Part shown: piece by piece, positions 46,590-55,368 of the stretch | Layout: every line of letters begins with the position of its first letter | Position numbering within the stretch: the stretch's first letter is position 1 | From: Coix lacryma-jobi var. lacryma-jobi | Lineage: Eukaryota; Streptophyta; Magnoliopsida; Poales; Poaceae | DNA length: 64,000 nucleotides | Reading direction: 5' to 3' | Assembly: GCA_009763385.1 (NCBI GenBank) | Contig: CM019823.1 | Coordinates: forward strand, 93,197,104-93,261,103 | Notes under the pieces: generated by a model | The model's input: only the letters and a program-made list of their open reading frames with translations | Databases searched by the model: none | Told to the model about the DNA's origin: nothing | Position numbers and translations under genes: made by a program

Positions 46590-46983
46590 CCAGATCTAGA
46601 TCGGCTTTGCCGCGCCAACCCGCCTGGCGCGGCAAACGCACTAGCCGCGCCAGCCCGCCTGGCACGGCAAACTGATGAGTGGGGCCCACGCAGGCCTGCG
46701 TGCGTGGCACGAGGGACTTGTATTGTATGTTACGATGTACGTATTTAGAGGGACATGACAAAAAATTTTGCTAGATCTAGAAAATGCACTAATTTGAATA
46801 TTATATTAGTATGCAATGAAAAAGAATTCCGCCTGCCCCCACACCGTGGCGCTTTTGCCGCGCCGCCATGCATGGCGCGGCTAACGTATTTGCCGCGCCA
46901 TTGAGGACGGCGCGGCAAAAGGGTTAGTTTTGCAAAAAAAAATGGACAGTGTTGTTTCTGAAATTTTTTTTAATTAGGTTATT
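46590..46983 (-). repeat. MULE right terminal inverted repeat
   Basis: Reverse complement of the left repeat, with about 110 bp of extra sequence in its middle (about 46712-46845). It holds four TTTGCCGCGCC hairpin modules, against three on the left. Confidence 0.82.
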
Positions 46984-46989
46984 ATAAAA

Positions 46990-47691
46990 AAATTCACGTG
47001 TGCTACCGCCCTCCCGGGCCCCTCCCTCGCGCCTCCATAGGGTTGCTGGGCAGGGCCGCAGGCAGAGCAGGCACACCGCCAACGCTCTGTCCCAAACAGG
47101 CATGCGCGTGCCTGCCGCTCAGCAGGCCATGTGGGCACGCTGTGGGGCCAGCGTCGCCGCTGGCCGGTCTGGCCGGGCCATCCCCGGCCCCTCCTTGCGT
47201 GCAGCAGCAATCAATTCCACCATGGCCATCACGTTCTGTACGTTAAAAGCAACATGAAGGTTGAAGATGATGGTAATTACAGAACTGTCATTGCTCTTTA
47301 TTTGTTCATCGTTTACGTTTTAGTCCGTTCTAGTTGCGTTAGTTTTGTGTCGTCGTGATCTACGCAGCAGTGTTAACGTTTTTCATATCACATGACTTTT
47401 CATATATAGTTAAATATTAAATTGATTAATAAACCTACAATCGATTTATAATTAAAATCAATATAGGTCTTATACTTCGATATTTTATATACAAATATTA
47501 TCATGATTAATTACTAACATAAATATATTTTTAATTTATAATTTGCTTAGGTTAAACACTGTTACTTAAATTACGTTCAGATGCTCTCACATGTTTACTT
47601 TCTTTTACTAAACTAAGCTTTAACTTGATTAAATTATATGACAATATTTATGTATAAAATATGATTAGTCTAACCCGACTTTATAATTAAA
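46990..47691 (+). repeat. H left inverted arm, part 2
   Basis: Continuation of the left arm after the MULE, matching the reverse complement of 48130 to about 48880. The first part is GC-rich with proline-rich frames on both strands, the rest AT-rich. Compared with the right arm it lacks about 18 bp near 47065 (a GCCGCCATCGTGCTGCTC-like stretch). Confidence 0.85.
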
Positions 47692-48129
47692 ATATGTTGG
47701 AATCTGAATTAATATTTTATCATGATCCTATTTAATTAAAATAAAGCAAGCTGGTAGTTCTTACTTTAATATAAAATTCCCGGTAGATGTGTCTTTCAGT
47801 CGTTTCGTGTGATCCCACGACCGTAGTATGAGCTCTCTTTTAGTATGTTGTTTTAGTATGTTGTTTTGTTTCGGTTTGTGTTGTTCTTAGTCGTCTATGT
47901 TGTTTGTTTATATATTGCCTATGTGTGATGCTTGCTACGAGTAGACGTCGACCGTTTGTGCGCGCTGAAGATCAGAAGGAGATGACCCAGAGCTGAAGAT
48001 GTGAGAATTGGTCAAGTGTAACAGGCAAGTATATAACATGGACCATCCTTGTTGCCTACTCATTTATAATTCACTATTCATGTGCATGTGTCAAATTTGC
48101 AAGCCATAGGTTTATCTAGATGATTCAAC
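47692..48129 (+). other. Unpaired centre of palindrome H
   Basis: 438 bp single-copy spacer between the arms. It ends in sequence of the type found near the ends of grass Ty3 LTRs (GAAGATCAGAAGGAGATGAC). No gene is seen. Confidence 0.65.
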
Positions 48130-49675
48130 TTTAATTATAAAGTCGGGTTAGACTAATCATATTTTATACATAAATATTGTCATATAATTTAATCAAGTTA
48201 AAGCTTAGTTTAGTAAAAGAAAGTAAACATGTGAGAGCAAATGAACGTAATTTAAGTAACAGTGTTTAGCCTAAGAAAATTATAAATTAAAAATATATTT
48301 ATGTTAGTAATTAATCATGATAATATTTGTATATAAAATATCGAAGTATAAGACCTATATTGATTTTAATTATAAATCGATTGTAGGTTTATTAATCAAT
48401 TTAATATTTCACTATATATGAAAAGTCATGTGATATGAAAAATGTTAACACTGCTGCGTAGATCACGACGACACAAAACTAACACAACTAGAACGGACTA
48501 AAACGGAGATTAGATGATTAAACGGTAAACGATGGAGAAATAAAGAGCAGTGACAGTTCTGTAATTACCATCATCTTCAACATTCATCTTGCTTTTAACG
48601 TACAGAACGTGATGGCCATGGTGGAATGGAATTGATTGCTGCTGCACGCAAGGAGGGGCCGGGGATGGCCCGGCCAGACCGGCCGGCGGCGACGCTGGCC
48701 CCACAGCGGGCCCACATGGCCTGCTGAGCGGCAGGCACGCGCATGCCTGTACGGGACAGAGCGGTGGCGGTCTGCCTGCTCTGCCCGAGCAGCACGATGG
48801 CGGCGCCTGCGGCCCTGCCCAGCAACCGTATGGAGGCGCGAGGGAGGGGCCCGGGAGGGCGGCAGCACAGGTGCGACGCACGATCATGAAGTCGACCAGA
48901 ACGATGGGGCTGGCCAGACTGCCCAGAGGAACCAAAACTCTGATCGTCGTGTTGGAGCTCGCCGGAAAATCTCGCCAGAAACAAACAAAATTAATCGGAA
49001 AGGTCAAATGGTGATGGATTAGTATAAAGGAGGACATGATGGTGTAGAGGACGAAGAGGACTAGCTCGTGGTGGTGACGGTTTTCAGCGGAACGCGACGG
49101 TTTGATCGGATAAGAACGTCAGAGAGTTCGCCGGAGTTTAAGACATGCGAAACTTCGGCTTCAGATCTAGAACGGTAGAAGTGGCGACTCGCAAAACGGG
49201 CCGTACTTTTCGACTTCTCGTGACGAGATGAACACCGGCATGTATATATATGTAGGGTTTGGATAAGATGGAAAAACGAGATATTTTATTAATTTCGGGA
49301 TTAAAATAATTCTAGAAAAGTCCAGAATTGATTTTTAAGCCACGAAAAATACTCCGACGGCTCCGAAAATTCTGGGGAAATTCTCAGAGACACTTTGAAA
49401 CATGATGAACCCAAATAAAATATTTAGAGCTCATGGAAAGATATTTTGGAGTATCTAAAAATTAGATAATGCTCGCAGAAAAATTGGAAATTGATCCAGA
49501 AAAAGCCAGAAAAAATCCCAAGAAGTTTGTAGCGATATGATGATGAACGATGAACTCAAAGAAGTGATTTGAGACATAATAAAAAGAATTTCAAAAAAGT
49601 CCAAAAAAAAGGATAGAGATGGAAATGATAAATTTATTTTGGAAAAAGACAGAAACGAACCAGATATAGATAGAC
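48130..49675 (-). repeat. H right inverted arm (uninterrupted)
   Basis: About 1.55 kb, reverse complement of 37682-38491 plus 46990-47691. It preserves the sequence without the MULE and so serves as the empty-site reference. Open frames here mirror those of the left arm and have no domain. Confidence 0.85.
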
Positions 49676-50313
49676 AAACTACCCCACTTAACATAAATCT
49701 CGTCCCGAGATTCGAAGAGACTAGAGAGATAGATAAAGTCGATCTTGAAGTTGTCATGATGTCTTGATATGAGATTGATGAACAATAAGACATGGATCAA
49801 GGATGGCCAAATGAAGGCTAAAAAGATAAAGATTGATCTTCAGTTCTTCTTGCCTCGATACTTGAGACTCAAGGCTTGCTGTTGGTTATAGTAGGCGCTA
49901 CCCCACTTAACAAGAGCTCTGCTCATCTTCAAAACTTGATCCTTAGCGCCTTCTTCGGAAACTCAAAGATGGAGACATCACACCAGCAACACACCAAGCA
50001 AGACAAACACGCAGCACAACAATGATACTATACGTGCTTCTGTTCAACTGGTGGGCATCCTAAGGTGTGGATATAGATGATGAAAGGCCATCGAAATTTT
50101 AAACAAGATGATTTCAAAATTTTATTAAAGCAAATAAAATAAAAATTCAAGGAGATCATAAACCAATAGCTCAAAGGTAGCTATCAAGGAGAGGAGGTAA
50201 TTGGACAAGAATTGAGAAACAGTCAATTCAAAGGACAAGGTGGTAGAACAAAAACAAAATAAGCTTTAAAAGGCGACCAGTACTAACTAGGCATATGTCC
50301 TACAGTCAACAAA
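49676..50313 (-). other. H internal remnant between primer-binding site and arm
   Basis: About 640 bp, non-coding. On minus it ends in AATCTCGGGACGAG and a purine run (GTTAAGTGGGG), the pattern seen before the LTRs of elements A and B, so it joins a leader directly to a pol end with gag-pol deleted. Confidence 0.6.
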
Positions 50314-50328
50314 GCTTTGATACCAATC
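50314..50328 (-). other. Primer-binding site of H (tRNA-Met)
   Basis: Minus strand GATTGGTATCAAAGC, complementary to initiator tRNA-Met with one change. It shows that the right end of H is the 5' end of a minus-strand LTR element. Confidence 0.75.
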
Positions 50329-50366
50329 TGTAGTACCTGATTTGTTCTTTAAAACCGGGTGCTACA
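50329..50366 (-). repeat. 38-bp LTR remnant at the right end of H
   Basis: TGTAGTACC...GGGTGCTACA, near-palindromic, with TG and CA at its ends on both strands. It sits where a full LTR should be, and is probably an LTR with its middle deleted. Confidence 0.6.
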
Positions 50367-50371
50367 AATTG

Positions 50372-50568
50372 ACTCATGAGGAACTTAGTGTTGCTCATAA
50401 CAACTTGGTGCAAGACCATGCTTTTCTCACTAAGAAGCTTTCTAATGTAGAAACTAAAACTAGTGAGAGCTCATCATTTGGGTCAAATGATAAATCACAT
50501 ATTTGTGGTAACCCATGTGATGTAGAGAAGAAGCATGTATCCACCTCTTGTGAAGATTTATTATCTAT
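50372..50568 (+). pseudogene. Element E gag, middle part
   Basis: The frame left at 37440 resumes (LTHEELSVAHNNLVQDHAFL), a coiled-coil stretch typical of SIRE-like gag, followed by a serine/asparagine-rich linker. It is cut at 50568 by element C; TCTAT at 50564-50568 is C's target duplication. Confidence 0.8.
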
Positions 50569-50958
50569 TGCGGATACATGGGTGTATGCCGAGTCTCGAG
50601 TGATGAGTGATTGTCAACGGGTTTGATCGCAGGTTCTTTGGCTTGTGTTGTGCAGGTGTCGAGCATAGAGACAGTGATCGAGGGCAAGGTGAAGGTCAAG
50701 TAGAGACATGTCGTGCCGACGGACCAGGAGCGGTGAAGGGCGGACGTGAGGCTTGGACTGAGGGACAGGTGGCCTGAGGATCAGCTGTGGTGGCTGGCAG
50801 CCTGGAACAGCTACGAGCGAAGACTTGCGGGGCATGGTGTTGCTCGGGTCGAGGACCTGGGGACACGTGTCGGTGGATGGGGTGCACGGACGGTGCATCC
50901 CCTCTACAGCTTCGGTTTGATGGTAGAGCCAGAGAAAAAACCATCGGGTGGACGGTTT

Positions 50959-51186
50959 CCAGGTTTGGCCTCAAAACCTGGGTGCTGCGAGTTTCCGAGT
51001 TTGGGCCTCAAAACTCGGGCTGAGGGCGGTTTCCAGGTTTGGGCCTCAAAACCTGGGCGCTGGCAGGTTTCCTGGTTTGGGCCTCAAAACCAGGGTATGG
51101 ACTTGAAGGCTGGTTTCCCGGTTTGGGCCTCAAAACCGGGGGTGGACGTGAAGGCCTGGTTTCCCGGTTTCGGCCACAAAACCGGG
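50959..51186 (+). repeat. Reference array of six hairpins in the C 5' LTR
   Basis: Units at 50959-50982, 50995-51018, 51033-51056, 51071-51094, 51117-51140 and 51163-51186. Each is an 8-bp stem: five variable outer bases then TTT paired with AAA, around an 8-nt loop (GGGCCTCA, or CGGCCACA in the last; the first loop is one base short). Outer arms in order: CCAGG/CCTGG, CCGAG/CTCGG, CCAGG/CCTGG, CCTGG/CCAGG, CCCGG/CCGGG, CCCGG/CCGGG. All pair fully. Confidence 0.9.
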
Positions 51187-51994
51187 GCGGAGTCCGTGAA
51201 AAGGACGCAGAGCGGTGGCGGCACGTGGCGGCAATCGGGAGGTTGCGTCGAGGCAACGCTACGAGTTGTGCAGGGCATGGCCGTCGGATCCACCTACCAT
51301 CGAGTTGGTCCAGAATAACCTTAGGGTTTAGCTGGTTCGCTATGTAAGTGGTTAGGGGTAGAGTGGGAATTAGGAATAGTTAGAATTAGGATAAGTAGGG
51401 GGAGACACCCACCTCCCCAGGCATCTCAGTCATTTGTTATTTTGCCCTCTAGGTTTTCCTGCTCTCCCTCTCCCTGCTGTAGTGAACTGAGATCCATAGA
51501 GAAGAGAACCATACCTCTGTGTCCGTAAGATTTGAGGAAGTGAGACCGTAATCTCACTATTGTAGCGTGTGGTAGCTACACGGTTGCAATTTTGTGGTTG
51601 TGATTCGCGTTTTGTTCTTGTTCTTCGCGGGTTGCTTTTCTCCACGTTTTTCCCGTTGATCGATCTCTTTGCTTGGTGCGTTGTTTGCAAATCCGTTTGA
51701 ACCAAGTTGTTCTAGATCGTGAGGCACTCCTTTCCACCGAAGGGATTCACCTCTAACCTCACGAGCTAGTAGATCGGTTGGTTGATTTTCATTTCGGGTC
51801 AAGTTTTTCTTCTTTCCTAAAACTTCTTCGATTCATCGATTTGGAGATAGGTTCGAGCCATGATCTCGTAGAGTTAGCTCACTATCCTCCTTGTGACTCT
51901 TCTCACCAAGTTTGATCCCTAGAGGATTCGTTTTGGGTGAGATTGAGTCAAATCGGTGGACGAACAATGCTGCTGCGGGGTGACCCGATGCTAG

Positions 51995-52265
51995 CGTCGT
52001 GCAGACCGGACGCTAGGTCTCAGAGTCCGGTCGTTGAACACAGAATGTTCTGTTTCCGAGTTTGACCGGACGCTCTGTTCACAGTCGACTGGACGCACCC
52101 ATCCTACTGTTCATCTGGCTTGGCTTTTGTGACCGGACGCTCGGTTACTGACCGGATGCTTCCTTTCAGTGAGTCCGGTCAGAAACAGAGAGGTCCCATT
52201 TCGGCTTGTTGTGACCTGGACGCGTCCGGTGCCTCTCGACCGGACGCAGGCAGAGTCCGGTCAAT
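51995..52265 (+). repeat. Cluster of GACCGGACGC / GTCCGGTC motifs in the C 5' LTR
   Basis: About ten direct or inverted copies of GACCGGAC(GC), including the near-palindrome GGACGCGTCCGG. The same cluster occurs in the 3' LTR (about 61615-61880) and, inverted, in the solo LTR (about 18930-19215). Confidence 0.85.
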
Positions 52266-52662
52266 TGCAGTTTGCACGTTCTCGTCCGCAGTTTGCTCGT
52301 CCGACTTTCGATTTGAGATCCGTGTTGCGTTGGATTCCTGACTTCGTGCTCTTCAGAAATTGGGCTTCTCGCTTTACAAAATAGCCTGAATCCCCCTCGC
52401 GTTGCTCAGGGGAGGTTGAGGTTACCCAAAGTTCATCCTGTCACAGTTGACCTGCGTGAACTTGGGCGAGGGAATTTTTGTGGTGTCCCGCTGTGTTCCT
52501 AGGGAACATCCACCCACTCTCTGGGTCGTGGACATCACGCGCATCGGTTTTGCTCTTGGGGTTGATTTTCGGGACAGTGGCTTAATGTTTCTGAAAGGAA
52601 AATTTAAAGCTCCCATTCACCCCCCTCTGGTCGCTTTCTTGTTGCACTCTCGGTCCTTCAAT

Positions 52663-52674
52663 TGGTATCAGAGT
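52663..52674 (+). other. Primer-binding site of element C (tRNA-Met)
   Basis: TTGGTATCAGAG two bases after the LTR end, complementary to the 3' end of initiator tRNA-Met. Confidence 0.9.
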
Positions 52675-52723
52675 AGGTTAAGGATCTTCCACCTTAGCCG
52701 GTTCCAGATCCACAGAAGGCGAC

Positions 52724-54752
52724 ATGGATCACGGCGTGGGCAAACCGCCATTTTTCGATGGGACGAACTACGCGTATTGGAAGATACGCATGTCGGCCCA
52801 TCTCCAGAGCATGGGCTCTTCTGTTTGGGAGATTTGCAACAGGGACGATTACGTTGTCTTGGCTGCTCGTGTTACTCAGCTTCAGATGGATGAGCACGAT
52901 GCCAATAGCCGAGCGCGTAACGCTCTTTTCTCCTGTTTGAGCATGTCCGAGTTTGATCGTGTTTCTCACCTCCCCACGGCTCGTGAGATTTGGGCGACCC
53001 TCATGCGCTTCCATGAGGGAACCTCTCAAGTCAAATCTCATCTCTACGAGTCGCACAAGCGGGAGTACGAGAGAACTTTCGACACATGCCTGGCGAGAGC
53101 ATAGAGAGTTTATTCGCTCGCTTTCAGGTCATTGTCAACAAGATGAGAGCGAACAAGGAGCTGTTGCCTTTTGACGATCATGAGAGGGCTTTGAAGCTTT
53201 TGCACACTCTTGATCGGTCGGTGTGGGACAAAAAGGTCCAGGCGATCATCGAATCGCCTAACTATGAGACCCTCACTTGCGACGAGCTCTTTAGCAAGCT
53301 CAAGTCTAGTGAGATTGACGCCATGTCGAGGGCTTCTTATGAAAATCCTTCTGGCCCGACTATGGCTTTGGTTTCTGGCTCTTCTGCTAACCCCTCTGGA
53401 GGATTTGCACTTTCTTCACTCTTTTCTGTCACAGAGGACCAGCTGGAGTCTTTGGGGGATGACGAGTTGGCATTGATCGCCAACCGTTCTCGCGGTTCCA
53501 CAACAACCGCATGAACCGTCGCCGCGGAGGAGGACGCTCAGGATGCTTTGAGTACGGCGATCCCGACCACTTCATCGCCAACTGTCTCAAGAAGAAGCAC
53601 GCATCTGGGAAGGGCGATCATGGGCACAAGTACGACTCCGGCAAGCGCAAGGAGAAGTACGTCTCCGCGAGGCACAAGCGAAGGGGCGGCTTCGACAAGG
53701 AGTACATCAAGAAGAAGTACTTGGAGAAGGCCCAGGCTGAGCAGCGTGCGTTCTTCACCACGCTCAGCGACGTCGACAGCTCGGATGACGACTCCGCTTG
53801 CTCAAGCGATGACGAGTCCGAGAAGAAGAAGAGGATCGAGGACAAGCTGAACGGCCTCTGCTTCTTCGCCGACGACGACGGCCTCTGCACCATGGCCCTT
53901 GGTGATGAGGTCGACGGCAAGCTGGAGGACACCCCTCGGAACGACGACGACGACGACACCTCTCAGGTATCTCTCACACACGACGAGCTTTCTGCTGAGG
54001 TCGAGAAGCTTACTGCCGCCTTGCTTAGTCAGGATAAGTTGCTTAGGCATGCTGCTAGAGAGCGCAAGGAGTTTAGGCAGAAGTGGGAGGACACGGTGAG
54101 GGAGCTTGAGTTGCTAAGTCCACCGTGGTCGTTTCTGAGGAGGTGGAGGAGTGTGAGAGATGTGCACCAAGCACATGACTGACCTTCTCACTTTGAGAGG
54201 TAAGTATGCTGCTTTGGTAGGAGAGGTGGATGAGCTCCAGGCTAGACCCTTGTTGTTGGGTGCGTGCAAGTCTTGTCCAGTCTTGCAAACCGAGTTGGCA
54301 GAGAAGGATGCCAAGATTGAGTCTCTTGAGAAGGCCAACTCGGGTAGCACCTGTGTGACTAGGTGCGTTTTGTGTGAGGTTTGGAGATGGAGATCGCTAA
54401 TGTGAAGCATGACAAGATGCAAACCGAGGAGGAAAACACATACCTTCGGACCATCTTGTCATGGGTGTCTAGCGGTGAGCCACAGCTCGGGATGATGATC
54501 TCCCAATTCAAGCGAGCTGCTGGAGGTCCTGGTGTAGGTTTTGCTCCGGGTGTTGATGTTTCTGCTTTTGGGAAGATTGGAGAGTCGAGTGGTTTGAACC
54601 CGAGTGAGAAGCCCAACTCCACCACTACTCCCAAACTTACCAAGCTTCCACACAAAGAGCCTCTCAAGCCTAACACCAAGGATGGGGTATTTGAAGAACC
54701 TCCACGAGCTCCACCAAGAACCAGCAATGGGCTCCTAAACCCAATCACCTGA
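52724..54752 (+). pseudogene. Element C gag, frameshifted
   Basis: The ATG at 52724 opens copia gag (PPFFDGTNYAYWKIRM). A shift near 53085 moves it to the frame from 53086 (SIESLFARFQVIVNKMRANK), and another near 53510 to a frame with a zinc knuckle whose second cysteine is Tyr (CFEYGDPDHFIANC). Lysine-rich and acidic tracts follow (DSSDDDSACSSDDESEKKKR), then a coiled coil broken again near 54150. The long, charged, coiled gag fits the SIRE/Maximus group. With the shifts and the lost knuckle cysteine this copy cannot make a normal capsid protein. Confidence 0.88.
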
Positions 54753-55368
54753 AAAACAAGCTGGACACAATGCCACCTATCCAGGAGGAGTTATGCCACA
54801 GAAGGGCAAAGTGATCCACACACAACCGTGTGTACCAACAACCCTCTTTGAGAGCGGTGAGGTACCATTGTGAGCACTGTGGGAGAGATGGACACTTGAG
54901 TGAATTCTGCTTTCGGCGCAAGAGAGAGGCGCGCCGTGCTAGGGAGATGAACAACCCGGACATGTACCATCCTTTCCATGATGTACATGTGCCGAATGTT
55001 TAGAGGAGAGCTCCAAGGAGAGCTGCTAGGCCTAGAGGTCCTGAACTTCAAGTTCCCAGGCCTAGGCAGCAGAGAGGACGTGCCCGGCGGGAGCCTGCAG
55101 TTGTAGGCTATGGACCCCGTGGCAGTGGCTTTGTAGTTGAGCGTTTTCCCCCACCGCGTTTTGAGTATCGCGGTGAATGCTCTTTCCCCAGCGGACCACG
55201 TTTTCCTCAGCGTGGTGATCGCTCCTCCCGTAGACGTACTAGGAATGGTTTTTCTGCTAACCGTTCTTTTGAGCAGCCGGCCCAACACTGGTATTCCCCT
55301 TACTTCACTAACCCCAGTGTTGGACCGTATGCTCACCCTATGTCTTTTTATTGATGTAGGTAAAACGA
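54753..55368 (+). pseudogene. Element C gag-pol linker with a second zinc knuckle
   Basis: At about 54868-54915 a CCHC knuckle reads CEHCGRDGHLSEFC, a form usual just before protease in SIRE-like elements. An arginine/proline-rich stretch follows to the protease frame. Stops occur in between. Confidence 0.75.

Larger units (their letters stand above)
38497..46983 (+). mobile_element. Mutator-like element (MULE) with mudrA, plant-mobile-domain and GRF-type genes
   Basis: Terminal inverted repeats of about 240 bp (left) and 390 bp (right, with extra sequence inside) begin AATAACCCAATTAA and end in its near complement TTAATTAGGTTATT. Between them are a MULE transposase, a mobile-domain gene and a degenerate GRF zinc-finger gene, all on plus. 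The right arm of H (about 48889) shows the unoccupied sequence, which proves the MULE entered the left arm. I see no clean 9-bp target duplication (GATCTTATT left, ATAAAAAAA right), so a few bases near the ends have been lost or changed. Confidence 0.85.
37441..50366. mobile_element. Insertion H: palindromic LTR-derived element carrying a MULE
   Basis: H begins TGTCACACCC and ends GGGTGCTACA, with a 5-bp target duplication AATTG, all as in an LTR retrotransposon. Inside, however, two LTR-like arms of about 1.5 kb lie in opposite orientation (37682-38491 plus 46990-47691 against 48130-49675). The right part reads as a minus-strand element: a terminal fragment (50329-50366), a primer-binding site (50314-50328), 640 bp of internal remnant, a polypurine-like GTTAAGTGGGG and then the arm. 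No gag or pol is left. The left arm is split by the MULE. Confidence 0.75.
50569..52660 (+). repeat. Element C 5' LTR (2092 bp)
   Basis: It starts TGCGGATACATGG and ends CGGTCCTTCA. The hairpin array lies 390-620 bp from the start (50959-51186), a GACCGGACGC motif cluster near the end (about 51995-52265). I see no convincing TATA box. Confidence 0.95.

Noticed and set aside
38488..46992. 9-bp target-site duplication of the MULE
   Set aside because: GATCTTATT and ATAAAAAAA do not match, and comparison with the right arm of H suggests a few bases were lost.
50959..51186. CRISPR-like reading of the regularly spaced repeats
   Set aside because: Units are hairpins with variable stems and constant loops in a plant LTR, with no spacers of the CRISPR kind and no cas genes.
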